The notes: a model not told the origin generated them from the sequence alone. A stretch of DNA of 64,000 bases from Pontibacter aquaedesilientis (GCF_014773225.1 NZ_JACXAJ010000011.1:1-64000); one strand, 5' to 3'. Shown: positions 44,079 to 53,327, numbered from the stretch's first letter. Translations and numbers: made by a program.

Positions 44079-46745
44079 ATGCCGTTAATACTACTAATTG
44101 TAGCCGCCGTTGGCTACTTCCTATTCAAGTGGAATAGTAATCAAAAAGCAAAGACTCACCTAACGCAACTACTGTCTATTAATCTGCTAGATATAGAAGC
44201 AGCAGTTGCGGTGTTTGAGGAAAATATCAATCATAGGCTTGGCTATTTTACCAACTCCAAACTGGAAGCATGGTTAGCTATTTATCAAGAGCTATACAAC
44301 TCTCTAAATGGTAAATCAATTGAGAAAGCCAAGCTAGAGCATAAAAGCACAGTAGGGGTGAAAAAGTTTCTTGACTATTACAAAAATGCACAAATTAACA
44401 GGAGCAAGCATAATGCTGCCTTTGTTAAACAAGAACTTAACACCTACAAAGACTTCTTTGACACAGCCGCTGGCAAGCCGCTTGACCTGCAGCAAAGAAC
44501 CGCCATCGTGGAGGACGAGGATGCCAACTTGGTGATTGCCGGGGCAGGCTCGGGTAAAACCATGACCATTGTGGGCAAGGTGAAGTACCTGGTGGAGCGC
44601 TACAAAACAGATCCGGAGAACATCCTGCTTATCTCTTTTACAAGAAAGTCGGCCGTCACGCTGGCCTCCCGCTTAAAAGCGGAAGGGGTGATTGCGAAAA
44701 CCTTCCATAGCTTGGGTATCGACGTGATCAAGCAGGTTGAGGAAAAGCGCCCGTCCATCTTCGAAGAGCAGCAGTTTAAACCCTTTATCAAGAAGACATT
44801 CATTGAACTAATTGAACAGGAAGAGTACTTAGCTTCAGTTACAGACTACTTTACCAACTTTCTGAAGCCTGTTAAAAACCAGTTTGATTTCAAGAATCAG
44901 GGCGAGTACATCCAGTACATCAAGGACCAGAATTTCAGGACCTACAAAGCACACACAACCTCCAATAACGGCAGGACTACCCACCGAATGGAGATAGTCA
45001 AAAGCATTGAAGAGTGCCGGATCGCCAACTTCCTGCTCTTCAACGGGATCAACTATGAGTATGAGTACCCCTACGAGTTTGAAACGGCCACATCAGACAA
45101 ACGACAATACAAGCCTGATTTCACCATTCTTCAGGATGGCAAGCGGGTTTACTTAGAGCACCAAGCAATTTCCAGGGATAACAGCGTGCCCCCCTTCTTT
45201 GCGAAAAGAGATGAAACGCAGGAGCAGGCGAACCAGAAGTACTGGAGCAAAATCAACTGGCAACGGGATGTCCATAAGCAGAACAGAACCCGAATGATAG
45301 AGACCTACAGCTACGAAATGTTTGATGGCACCTGGGTTGACAGTCTCACAGAGAAGCTGCAGGATGCCGGAATAAAGCTGTCTCCAAAGTCGCTTCAAGA
45401 GATCTGGGCAATCATCAACTATACTGCTGGCGAGGAGGTGGATGGCTTCATAACGCTGTTCCAGACATTCATCACCCTCATGAAGTCGAACAACTACACC
45501 ATAAGTGATTTAGTCGAACGCAACGGATCAGTGAAGGATGAAATGTTGGCTGAAAGGAACAGGCGCTTTATTCAGATTATAAAGCCCATCTTAGAAAGGT
45601 ATGAAGCATACCTGGCTGAAAGGCAAGTGATAGATTTCAGCGACATGATCAATAGAGCCACGGACTATATTGCTGCCGGCGCTTACCAAAAGAAGTTTGA
45701 CTATATCATCATCGATGAGTTTCAGGACATCTCCATTGGCCGCTATAAACTGATAAAGGAGTTAAGGGACACTAACCCTGGATGCAGGCTGTTCTGTGTG
45801 GGCGACGACTGGCAATCCATTTACCGTTTCACGGGCAGTGATATTACCCTGTTCAAGGACTTTGAGCGATACTTCGGGTATTGCATCAAATCAAAGATAG
45901 AGACCACCTACCGCTTCTGCAATCCGCTTATTAACCTGTCAAGCGAATTCATACTCAAAAACGACAGCCAAACCGCCAAATCTCTCAGACCTGCGTTTCC
46001 AGATAAGATGACCAACTACAACCTTGTCTACGCGCCTTCTGGCGACCAAGGGGATGCGATAGCGTTAAAGAATATCTTCGATGAGCTGCAGTCTAAACAT
46101 GTTGATTTAGACAAAAAGTCCATCTTCATACTTGGCCGGTACAGCTTTGATCTAAGGAGATTGGAGGAAAAGAACAGTGCCTTTAACATTAAGCGAAACA
46201 TATCAGTCACGGAGGTTGAAGCAGGTCACGAATTTAGGCGTGAGGCGGACATCGTAGATTACAGTCCCATTGGCAGGCCGAAGGTTAAGGCTGAGTTCCT
46301 GACGGTGCACAAATCAAAGGGACTTGAAGCGGATATTGTGATTATTATTAATTGCAATTCAGGCAGACATGGTTTCCCTTCTGAGATGTCGGACGATCAG
46401 GTGCTTAACCTATTGCTGAGTGATGCTGACCAATACGAGAACGGCGAAGAGAGACGCCTGTTTTACGTGGCCATGACCAGAGCCAGGGAGCGGGTTTATT
46501 TTGTGGCAGACGAGACATACAAGTCTAAGTTTATCACCGAACTGGAAGCAGGTAAAAAGGATAAGAAGGTAAAAAAGTGTCCGGACTGCAAAACCGCTGA
46601 CTTAGTTGTGAAGAAGAAAGGTGTCGCAAAAAACGGGAATCTCTACACGTTCTGGGGCTGCACAAACTTTCTCTACGGCTGTGACTATTCAAAAACGGAG
46701 TGGGACAATAAGACAGAAAGGGACAGGACTATAAGTAAGGCTTGA
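44079..46745 (+). CDS. UvrD/helicase IV-type SF1 helicase with zinc finger
   Basis: An 888-residue protein with an N-terminal membrane segment (residues 1-16, PLILLIVAAVGYFLF). The SF1A helicase motor has motif I AGAGSGKT (K160), motif II IIDEFQD, motif III GDDWQSIYRF, motif IV TTYRF, motif V TVHKSKGLEAD and motif VI YVAMTRARE. Inserted between motor halves is a KPDF...VYLEH segment typical of helicase IV relatives. A topoisomerase-type zinc finger (CPDC to GCTNFLYGCDY) ends the protein. It is likely a 3'-5' DNA helicase; being the last gene of the defence island it may serve that or general repair. Confidence 0.85.
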   Translation: MPLILLIVAAVGYFLFKWNSNQKAKTHLTQLLSINLLDIEAAVAVFEENINHRLGYFTNSKLEAWLAIYQELYNSLNGKSIEKAKLEHKSTVGVKKFLDYYKNAQINRSKHNAAFVKQELNTYKDFFDTAAGKPLDLQQRTAIVEDEDANLVIAGAGSGKTMTIVGKVKYLVERYKTDPENILLISFTRKSAVTLASRLKAEGVIAKTFHSLGIDVIKQVEEKRPSIFEEQQFKPFIKKTFIELIEQEEYLASVTDYFTNFLKPVKNQFDFKNQGEYIQYIKDQNFRTYKAHTTSNNGRTTHRMEIVKSIEECRIANFLLFNGINYEYEYPYEFETATSDKRQYKPDFTILQDGKRVYLEHQAISRDNSVPPFFAKRDETQEQANQKYWSKINWQRDVHKQNRTRMIETYSYEMFDGTWVDSLTEKLQDAGIKLSPKSLQEIWAIINYTAGEEVDGFITLFQTFITLMKSNNYTISDLVERNGSVKDEMLAERNRRFIQIIKPILERYEAYLAERQVIDFSDMINRATDYIAAGAYQKKFDYIIIDEFQDISIGRYKLIKELRDTNPGCRLFCVGDDWQSIYRFTGSDITLFKDFERYFGYCIKSKIETTYRFCNPLINLSSEFILKNDSQTAKSLRPAFPDKMTNYNLVYAPSGDQGDAIALKNIFDELQSKHVDLDKKSIFILGRYSFDLRRLEEKNSAFNIKRNISVTEVEAGHEFRREADIVDYSPIGRPKVKAEFLTVHKSKGLEADIVIIINCNSGRHGFPSEMSDDQVLNLLLSDADQYENGEERRLFYVAMTRARERVYFVADETYKSKFITELEAGKKDKKVKKCPDCKTADLVVKKKGVAKNGNLYTFWGCTNFLYGCDYSKTEWDNKTERDRTISKA

Positions 46746-46937
46746 AATTACAAGAGCCTTTGTACTTAATAAAATTTTATAAAAAGCACCAAGATTTGAA
46801 AGAAGCCTTCTGCTGAAATCAAAAGGTTTAAGGCGTTGAGCTAAATTTGTGATAACAGCTATTTAGGTCGAAGTTGTGAACACCATCATACAGCTAGATC
46901 ATGCCTTCAGAAAATGTATACAAATTGTATGCAAATG

Positions 46938-46975
46938 AAAAAAGCACTTACAAGTTTTACCTCGTAAGTGCTTGA
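46938..46975 (-). terminator. tRNA terminator on the minus strand
   Basis: A 10-bp stem AAGCACTTAC (46942-46951) / GTAAGTGCTT (46964-46973) with a 12-base loop. Read on the minus strand it follows the tRNA 3' end by about 10 bases and is followed by a T run, so it is the natural terminator of the tRNA gene whose 3' half remains here. Confidence 0.8.
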
Positions 46976-46983
46976 TTTTCAGT

Positions 46984-47023
46984 GGGCCCACCTGGAATCG
47001 AACCAGGCACCTACTGATTATGA
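46984..47023 (-). tRNA. tRNA (CAU anticodon) 3' half: attachment site remnant
   Basis: The minus strand reads an anticodon loop CTCATAA, the 3' anticodon stem TCAGT, a 5-base variable region, a perfect T-arm CCTGG-TTCGATT-CCAGG, the acceptor strand TGGGCCC and a discriminator A. The 5' half is missing; upstream bases cannot form the D-arm or pair the acceptor. It is the 3' fragment of a tRNA-Met or tRNA-Ile2 gene left where an element recombined into the anticodon-loop/3'-half region. An intact integrase starts 159 bp away, so this is the left boundary of the integrated element. The intact tRNA copy is expected at the other end, outside the window. Confidence 0.85.
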
Positions 47024-47140
47024 GTCACAACCCCCATTTATCACTTGTTATCATATATTCTCAAATTATCTCAAAATCAACTATTTAGACACTGCTAAAT
47101 ATCTTTAATTATCTTATATTTGCCTTTGTTAACATGAAAT

Positions 47141-47162
47141 ATGTGCAAATCATGTGCAAATC
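47141..47162. repeat. tandem integrase arm-type repeat
   Basis: Two head-to-tail copies of ATGTGCAAATC (47141-47151 and 47152-47162) stand between the tRNA fragment and the integrase start codon. Their position is that of arm-type integrase or excisionase binding sites in attP. Confidence 0.7.
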
Positions 47163-47181
47163 ACATTTAAGATGATTCTGT

Positions 47182-48480
47182 ATGAAAGGCGTCACCACCT
47201 CCATTTTTTTTGATAACCGCCGATCTTTAAAAGATGGGACTTATCCCGTTAAACTTCGGATAACTTATAAAGGCAAAAGGAAATACTATCCTACACCTTA
47301 TAGCTTTACTCAAGAAGTCTTTGACAAAGCTCTCTCTTCAAAGCCAGGAAAGGAACTAAAAGACTGTAAACTGGCGCTGCAGGCGATAGAGTATAAGGCA
47401 AATCAGATCATCGACAAACTCTCCAGCTTTTCTTTTAGTGAATTTGAAAAGCGCCTGCTCAATAACTCTGTGAGTAATGAAGTATTTTCTGCCTATGACC
47501 TCACCATAGCTAGACTTAACGAGGAGGGCAGGGCTGGCACAGCAGACAGCTATCAAAGCGCACGCAATTCACTCTGGTGCTTTAGCCACAGAAAAGCTTT
47601 TACAGAGAGAAAAGGGGTTTCTACAAAGGAGGTTGAAGCCAGAAAGGAAGCCATGAAGCGCTATACCCCTCTCCCATTTACCGACATCACTCCGCAATTC
47701 CTGCGTGATTATGATCAATGGATGAAAGAGGGTGGCCGTTCTTCAACGACCATCGGCATGTACCTAAGAACCCTAAAAGCCCTTTTCAATGATGCCATTG
47801 CTTCAGGGGATGTCAACCCCGATCTATATCCTTTCGGAAGAAGAAAATATCTAATCCCCTCTGGAGAGAACATAAAGAGAGCCCTCACAAAGGCTGATAT
47901 AACAAAAATCATCAAATACGAGCCTTCCTCAGACAGTGAGGCTCGCGCTAGAGATTTATGGGTATTCTCTTACCTATGCAACGGAATAAATGTAAAAGAT
48001 ATAGCCCGTTTAAAGTATAAGCAAATCGGGGAAAGCTCCATCAGCTTTGTCCGCTCCAAGACGGAACGCACCACTCGCCAAAAACTCAAAACAGTCGTTG
48101 CCGCTTTGAAACCACGGGTACAGCAAATCATTGAAAAATGGGGAAATGAGCCAGTATCTCCTGAAACCTATGTATTCCCGATACTTTGTAGTGACCTCAC
48201 ACCTAAAGAGGAATTGGCCAAGGTTAGGCAAGCCACCAAAACCATCAATTCATATTTACATCGGATTGCCGAGGCTGTAGGGATTGAGAAGCATCTGACG
48301 ACTTATACCGCACGGCATTCATTCTCAACTATACTAAAGAACTCCGACACACCTATAGCTTTTATTTCTGAATCCCTAGGTCATAGCAGCGAGAAGACAA
48401 CCCAGCATTACTTAGATTCTTTTGATGACAGTACTAGGCATGAAATCATTGATAAGTTAACAGACTTTCTAGATGAGTAA
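47182..48480 (+). CDS. int: tyrosine recombinase/integrase, intact
   Basis: A 432-residue phage-integrase-family protein. It has an arm-binding domain at residues 1-95 (TSIFFDNRRSLKDGTYPVKL), a SAM-like core-binding domain about 105-220 (GGRSSTTIGMYLRTLKALFN), and a catalytic domain about 230-425 with box II ARHSFST, SLGHSSEKTT and nucleophile Tyr in QHYLDSF. The position of the first catalytic Arg reads C-N-G-I-N, recalling IntDOT-like enzymes that lack this Arg. It sits beside the tRNA 3' remnant and tandem arm-type repeats, so it should mediate integration and excision of the element to the right. A truncated homologue lies at 141-989. Confidence 0.92.
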   Translation: MKGVTTSIFFDNRRSLKDGTYPVKLRITYKGKRKYYPTPYSFTQEVFDKALSSKPGKELKDCKLALQAIEYKANQIIDKLSSFSFSEFEKRLLNNSVSNEVFSAYDLTIARLNEEGRAGTADSYQSARNSLWCFSHRKAFTERKGVSTKEVEARKEAMKRYTPLPFTDITPQFLRDYDQWMKEGGRSSTTIGMYLRTLKALFNDAIASGDVNPDLYPFGRRKYLIPSGENIKRALTKADITKIIKYEPSSDSEARARDLWVFSYLCNGINVKDIARLKYKQIGESSISFVRSKTERTTRQKLKTVVAALKPRVQQIIEKWGNEPVSPETYVFPILCSDLTPKEELAKVRQATKTINSYLHRIAEAVGIEKHLTTYTARHSFSTILKNSDTPIAFISESLGHSSEKTTQHYLDSFDDSTRHEIIDKLTDFLDE

Positions 48481-48535
48481 ACTACTCTAAAATAAATTTT
48501 TTATATTTTCTGGCAGCCCAACCTATCACGTTTAT

Positions 48536-48552
48536 TAATTGATAATCAATTA
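48536..48552. repeat. 17-bp perfect palindrome downstream of int
   Basis: TAATTGAT-A-ATCAATTA is an exact palindrome about 55 bp after the int stop and 214 bp before the next gene. It is a candidate operator for the HTH gene; the AT-rich setting makes chance possible. Confidence 0.5.
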
Positions 48553-48765
48553 TTTAAAATTCATAATCTTGGCTTAGCAATTCCGCTTACATCCTTTCCA
48601 AAAAAATACAAGAACGTTTGGGTATAGTGCCCTGTTTAGTAGTAAGAGCATTGATACATGCTACTATGTATAGGTACAATAATCCAATGCGATCGGATTC
48701 TACCGCCCCTCAATAAGTATCATTCAATAAGCAGAGTGCATTTTTTATTCTTTAATTCTAGCAGA

Positions 48766-49077
48766 ATGCAGAATTATCACGAAGTGCTTGAAAGGCTCCA
48801 AACAATAGAGCAGGCACTATTATGTCAAAAAATTTATTTAAAACCAGTACTGAACCTAAAAGAGGCCAGCAGATACATGGGAGTGAGCGATAGCTTCCTT
48901 TACAAGTTAACTAGCGCGAAGGCAATTGCTCACTCTCGCCCAAATGGTAAGTTATTATTTTTTAAAAGAGAGGTTTTGGATGCTTGGATGCAAAGCAATC
49001 CGCAAAGAACTAAAAATGAGATAACACAAGAGGCTATGAGAAGCATAGTAGGGAAAGGAGACCAGAAGAATGGATAA
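48766..49077 (+). CDS. HTH excisionase-like protein
   Basis: A 103-residue protein with a short N-terminal coiled coil (VLERLQTIEQALL) and an HTH_17/excisionase winged helix (NLKEASRYMGVSDSFLYKL, then LLFFKREVLDAWM). ATG 48766 is used; an upstream in-frame ATG at 48658 would add 36 residues of unlikely sequence. Such genes next to int and DUF3987 genes act as directionality factors or replication regulators in Bacteroidota elements. It overlaps the next gene by 8 bp. Confidence 0.85.
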   Translation: MQNYHEVLERLQTIEQALLCQKIYLKPVLNLKEASRYMGVSDSFLYKLTSAKAIAHSRPNGKLLFFKREVLDAWMQSNPQRTKNEITQEAMRSIVGKGDQKNG

Positions 49078-50401
49078 GAACGCCATGCTCCTGCCTCAAT
49101 TACATCAACAGGTAGAGAATCTTCCCATGTTTCCAGAAGAGATTTATAACTTTATCACTCCATTCCTTAAAAAAGTAATAGAACGAATTCCTCCTGGCCA
49201 TCAACGGGATGCTTGCTTCCTGAGCACGCTCGCTTTATTAAGCGGTTGTATGCCAGGAGTGCGTGGGGTGTATGACCAAAGGATTTGCCATGCTAACTTC
49301 TTTTCGATGATTCTTGCCCCATTTGGTAGCGGGAAAGGCCCTTTGGATGAAATTAGGTTATTAGGAAATACTTATGATGATCACTTGGCAAAGACTAGCA
49401 CAGACCCTAAAACCCCATCTCGACTCTTTGCATCTGCTGATGCGAGCACTGCAGGGATAAGGGAACACTTAACTATCTCAGATGGCAGAGGTATAATTTT
49501 TGAGACTGAGGCAAAAGCCTTAGCAAACAGTTTTAAGCAAGATTGGGGAAACTTTAGTGATAACCTATGCAAGGCTTTTCATCATGAGACAATCAGCTCT
49601 ACACGCAAGGATGAATACTACAACATTCCAAGCCCCAAGATGTCTGTCGTGCTCTCTGGTACACCTGGAGCATTTCGGTTGCTCTTCCCTTCCCCTGAGG
49701 ATGGATTATTTAGCAGGTTTGCCTTTTACAATTTTGTCGCAACACCAAATTGGCGGGATGTTACACCTATCGATGGGATACCTAATCTTACGGATTATTA
49801 TACTAATCTAGGAAAGTTCATTGCAGAGCTTGCTGTGGCCACAGAGGTAAATCCTTCACATTTTACCTTGACCAAGGAGCAGTGGGTCATTTTTAATGAT
49901 ATATTCTCTGCATGGCATGATCAAACAGCATTGCTTTTTGGAAATGATAGTCTTGGTATCCCCAGACGAGTAGGCCTCATAGCATTCCGTATAGCAATGA
50001 CACTTTCTACAATTCGGAGATTTGACGAGGGAGACCCTAAAACACTAAGACAGGAATTCACCTGCCATGACGATGACTTTTATATAGCTATGGATATGGC
50101 TAAGGTGTTGCATGAGCATGCTTATTACCTCTATAATCAATTTCCGGACACCAAGGCCACTGAGAGGAATCACCCAGTCTATAAGCTTCTGGCAAAATTA
50201 CCAGATAAATTCACGAGAGGACAGGCTTTATCCATAGTGGAGGATATGGGTTTCCATGGAAGCAGTACTGCTAACTACCTGAAACGCCTTGAAAATGAGG
50301 GATTGACTGAATGGCTGAAGCAAGGTCATTACAGAAAGACTGTGTCGGACGACTTCAAAACGGAACCGGGAGCTAAAAGGAAAGTAGTAACAAGGAATTA
50401 A
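49070..50401 (+). CDS. DUF3987 protein (putative element primase/helicase)
   Basis: A 443-residue protein of the DUF3987 type: a P-loop-like APFGSGKGP near residue 83, ADASTAGIREHL, FETEAKAL, a VLSGTPGAF segment and GLFSRFAFY, then a C-terminal winged helix (TRGQALSIVEDMGFHGSST). DUF3987 proteins accompany replication/primase functions of mobile elements. It overlaps the HTH gene by 8 bp, giving a two-gene operon, and ends just before a large inverted repeat. Confidence 0.8.
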   Translation: MDKNAMLLPQLHQQVENLPMFPEEIYNFITPFLKKVIERIPPGHQRDACFLSTLALLSGCMPGVRGVYDQRICHANFFSMILAPFGSGKGPLDEIRLLGNTYDDHLAKTSTDPKTPSRLFASADASTAGIREHLTISDGRGIIFETEAKALANSFKQDWGNFSDNLCKAFHHETISSTRKDEYYNIPSPKMSVVLSGTPGAFRLLFPSPEDGLFSRFAFYNFVATPNWRDVTPIDGIPNLTDYYTNLGKFIAELAVATEVNPSHFTLTKEQWVIFNDIFSAWHDQTALLFGNDSLGIPRRVGLIAFRIAMTLSTIRRFDEGDPKTLRQEFTCHDDDFYIAMDMAKVLHEHAYYLYNQFPDTKATERNHPVYKLLAKLPDKFTRGQALSIVEDMGFHGSSTANYLKRLENEGLTEWLKQGHYRKTVSDDFKTEPGAKRKVVTRN

Positions 50402-50413
50402 AGTTTATACTAC

Positions 50414-50504
50414 TTGCAAATGTTATAAAACGTGTAAAAGTACAGAATGTCACTCCAGCACATGGGATGTTTTGTACTTTTTACACGTTTTACATGTTTT
50501 GCAA
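50414..50504. repeat. long imperfect inverted repeat, about 37 bp arms
   Basis: The left arm runs from TTGCAAA (50414) through AAAACGTGTAAAA to GTACAGAATGT (50450). The right arm from 50467 reads ATGTTTTGTACTTTTTACACG, interrupted here: it ends GTTTTACATGTTTTGCAA at 50504. The arms are complementary over nearly their whole length with a few mismatches and bulges around a 16-bp loop. The left part of the 353-bp gap after the DUF3987 gene is thus occupied. The repeat could be a terminator, a replication origin or a protein-binding cruciform. Confidence 0.8.
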
Positions 50505-50754
50505 CAGCAATTTTTCAAGCTGTAAGTTTTAGTGTTTTCCTCTCAGACTAACTATACATCAGTTGATATTTCAATTTTGAGAAACTACCTATCTGAGGAA
50601 AAGCCGCAGCCATACTGTTATCACTTTGTTTATTTATCAGTCTAATCATATACCCATACAGTCCGTGGTAATCTAGCTAGGCGAGAAGGGACAGAGAATC
50701 CCACAGTAGCTTTCTATTTAATTTGATCAGTGATTTATAAAGTTGTTTCCGGCT
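50505..50754. other. intergenic remainder after the inverted repeat
   Basis: No gene or further repeat is seen between the inverted repeat and the convergent secreted-protein gene. Confidence 0.5.
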
Positions 50755-51168
50755 TTATAAGATTGGATCATAGATTAAAACCAGAAATTTATCTTTCTCT
50801 ACTTTCGCTGTTATTTTCGTCTTCATGTCTTTTGTCACCCATACGTTCTCATTTTCACGATAATTTTCTTCATTTAAAGTGCTTATCATCATTGAAAGCA
50901 TTTCTTTAGGCATCAGTCTCGTAATACGAACGCAGACATCATCTATGACAACAAAATCTAACAGTATAAAGGGGTCATCTTTGTGCCTATATTTAATAAA
51001 AATACCATTATTACCATATGGTTGATCACCCCTCGTTTCCCAAGTATTCTGATAGTAGGCTTTCATGTTAGTCTTTATTTCTGATTGGGTATGTCCTAGC
51101 ATATTTTGAGCCGAGGTACTTACAATTGCAATGAAGAATATGCATAGTGTCAAGATACTAGCTTTCAT
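50755..51168 (-). CDS. small secreted hypothetical protein
   Basis: A 137-residue protein with a signal peptide (SILTLCIFFIAIVSTSAQN, cleavage near residue 20) and a soluble mixed alpha/beta body (LLDFVVIDDVCVRITRLMP). No family is recognised. It is monocistronic and flanked by element genes, so it is probably cargo. Confidence 0.65.
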   Translation of the reverse strand: MKASILTLCIFFIAIVSTSAQNMLGHTQSEIKTNMKAYYQNTWETRGDQPYGNNGIFIKYRHKDDPFILLDFVVIDDVCVRITRLMPKEMLSMMISTLNEENYRENENVWVTKDMKTKITAKVEKDKFLVLIYDPIL

Positions 51169-51322
51169 TTATTATATCTTTTAAAGTTAAACCTAATTAA
51201 GATGGCAGTTCTAAATCATTGCTACATCAAGCCTTTCCACTGAAATGATAGAAATAGAATAATCCTGTTCATAGTTTTGATGAGCTAAAATTTATTAGAG
51301 TGAAAGTATATCAATTATTCAA

Positions 51323-51344
51323 TATACACAATATATGGTGTATA
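51323..51344. promoter_or_regulatory. inverted repeat upstream of a small XRE gene
   Basis: TATACAC (51323-51329) and GTGTATA (51338-51344) are exact reverse complements with an 8-bp spacer, and a further GGTGTA half-site follows at about 51351. They lie about 50 bp before the XRE start codon and are the likely autoregulatory operator. Confidence 0.5.
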
Positions 51345-51390
51345 ATTTTATGGTGTAATCTTAAAACTATATAAATCTCAACTTTCGCTC

Positions 51391-51618
51391 ATGGAGAGTG
51401 AAGAAGAGATATTAAAGGCCATCGGGAACAGGTTGAAAGCAATCAGAATCAATAAAGGCTATAAAAGCTACGAATCCTTTGCGTTGGATCACGACCTAGG
51501 GCGTATGCAGTATTGGAGGCTGGAGAAAGGAGAAGCTAACCTGACTATGAGATCTTTGCTGAAAGTACTAGCCATTCATAAAATGACATTACAGGAGTTC
51601 TTTTCCGAGGGCTTCTGA
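51391..51618 (+). CDS. small XRE-family regulator
   Basis: A 75-residue Cro/CI-type HTH protein (SYESFALDHDLGRMQYWRLE forms the helix-turn-helix, followed by TMRSLLKVLAIHKMTLQEFF). It is probably a transcriptional regulator of the mobile element. An inverted repeat lies upstream of its start. Confidence 0.85.
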   Translation: MESEEEILKAIGNRLKAIRINKGYKSYESFALDHDLGRMQYWRLEKGEANLTMRSLLKVLAIHKMTLQEFFSEGF

Positions 51619-51869
51619 TTTTAACCGTGCTGTTGAGAGTTTACTCTCATTCAATAAGCTCCCATCATAAGCTAGGCCAGGATTATTCTCCCCAATATTT
51701 TGGACTATCATTCCGCCGCGCTTTAGCGAAGTAATTTTTCATCTCGCAAAGGCAAGTAAGAAGACTGAAAGACTGTTTGACTCTTATCAAACTGTAACAT
51801 ACTTCATCGAAGTAAGGCAAGAAGCAACCTTTACGGATTACTTCCCACCATACCTCTGGGACCAATACC

Positions 51870-52874
51870 CTAACCTAGATACCAGCTTGTATCTCTTCCA
51901 TTTAAAGCACCCTGTATCTGAGCGGCAAAGTCCAGCGCATTAACCGAACGGTCTAAAAACTGGTCTATGTAAGTCGATTTATTTGCACTTGTCAGTAGAT
52001 TGTAAAACTTCCAAAGGGAAATGTCACCATTCTCCTGCTTGCGAAATGCAGTGTCTCTATAGTAATCCTTGCAAACAGTTGTAAGTTGGGAATCCCCATA
52101 GAGCATTGGTGGAATTAATTTCTTCTCTTTAGATGGCAGGTGATGATACATCCTGCAGCGACCCAGCAATTGTGCGAACTGCCGCTCCGTGATGGAGTGT
52201 TCAGTCAGGGCTCTCATCTGTTCCAAGTGGAACTGCAAGTTATATGAACCTATCAGCTGTTGAATACTATGATGAAGCTGGTCCAAACTGCTTACCCTCA
52301 GGTCGGCCAAATACCCATCCGTCCTTATGCATAGGTTAGTGCATACTTGGTTCTGAAAACCAATGAACACTTTGAAGTACTCACCAGCCCCTTTCCTACC
52401 GTAGAGGTTATCCAGATTGTATGCCTTTACACCTCCTACTGTGAGGTTGAGTCTGTTTCCGTCTATCATGCTAACTACTGATGGAATCTCTAAGGCAAAC
52501 ATCATTCGCTCATAATAAAGTGTCTTCTCCCATTCCTCCAGTTGATTAGAGGGCTTATCCTTGGCCTCTGGCACCCTGCCCTTAATAGGATGGCTGCATC
52601 GAATCTGTGGGGGCTGAATTTGTTCTCCACTATAGAGCATGGAAACTATATCCTGTGTTATCTGGATAAAGTCTGACTGGCTGATTAATGGCTCGTTATC
52701 CTTTACATAGACTGGTATGATATGGTCCTGACTAAGCTCTGCTAATTGAATGGCTAAGGTATTGGCTTCTATGAAAGCAGAAGAGGCAGACTGTACGTCA
52801 ACCCCCATGCTACTGTTTGTAGTATGTTCTGATTGAGAATTAACCTTCATGAGTACATTTTTCATAACTATCAT
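51870..52874 (-). CDS. DUF3871-like protein
   Basis: A 334-residue soluble protein (SAFIEANTLAIQLAELSQDH, IIPVYVKDNEPLISQSDFI) that I read as the DUF3871 family, common in Bacteroidota conjugative and integrative elements and of unknown function. It is transcribed with the 86-residue gene upstream (3-bp gap). An internal Met at residue 4 is an alternative start. Confidence 0.65.
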   Translation of the reverse strand: MIVMKNVLMKVNSQSEHTTNSSMGVDVQSASSAFIEANTLAIQLAELSQDHIIPVYVKDNEPLISQSDFIQITQDIVSMLYSGEQIQPPQIRCSHPIKGRVPEAKDKPSNQLEEWEKTLYYERMMFALEIPSVVSMIDGNRLNLTVGGVKAYNLDNLYGRKGAGEYFKVFIGFQNQVCTNLCIRTDGYLADLRVSSLDQLHHSIQQLIGSYNLQFHLEQMRALTEHSITERQFAQLLGRCRMYHHLPSKEKKLIPPMLYGDSQLTTVCKDYYRDTAFRKQENGDISLWKFYNLLTSANKSTYIDQFLDRSVNALDFAAQIQGALNGRDTSWYLG

Positions 52875-52877
52875 TTC

Positions 52878-53138
52878 TTAATGTTGCTTGGATATGGTTG
52901 ACTTGATTACCATTAAATGGAAGAACATGTGGTGCGTGAGCCCTTTTGCCTGACAAAGCTTCATCAACTTTTCCAGTGAGTCAGTGGGTTGAATAATGTA
53001 TCCTGTCTCTTCCTGGAATTTCTTCTTTTCTCTTTCCCAAGTTTGGTCTACAAATTCCTGCAGTTGTGATAGGGCGTTATTGCTTTGTGGGCTTCCATTT
53101 AAAGAATCATTGTGCAGAATAATAAGTGGTTTCTTCAT
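52878..53138 (-). CDS. small hypothetical protein, operon with DUF3871 gene
   Basis: An 86-residue protein, probably helical (SQLQEFVDQTWEREKKKFQE), with no recognised domain. Its 3-bp gap to the DUF3871 gene indicates co-translation. Similar small genes precede DUF3871 in other Bacteroidota elements as far as I recall. Confidence 0.6.
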   Translation of the reverse strand: MKKPLIILHNDSLNGSPQSNNALSQLQEFVDQTWEREKKKFQEETGYIIQPTDSLEKLMKLCQAKGLTHHMFFHLMVIKSTISKQH

Positions 53139-53327
53139 GCTTAATATCAGTTGAAGTTGTGAAAAGATTATCAGTGCAGCTTAGGGGAAGTGCAGCTAGA
53201 CTTCCCCCTACCCCATTGACTGCAGCTTATTGTATGGGTCGTGCTACGTTCTTTCAGTGGTTTGATTTTGAGGAGTAACCATCTCACAGAACAATGCCTA
53301 AGAAATTCAGCATAACTCCCAATTCAG

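Noticed and set aside
44079-46745. The helicase as a third gene of the ATPase/HNH system
   Set aside because: The mcrC remnant separates them, and the helicase IV-like protein has a general repair architecture; linkage alone is not enough.
46984-47030. A complete tRNA gene
   Set aside because: Only the anticodon loop and 3' half are present; bases upstream do not form a D-arm or pair with the acceptor strand.
51619-51869. A 60-codon minus-strand frame at 51683-51865
   Set aside because: No recognisable features or family; length and composition are compatible with chance.
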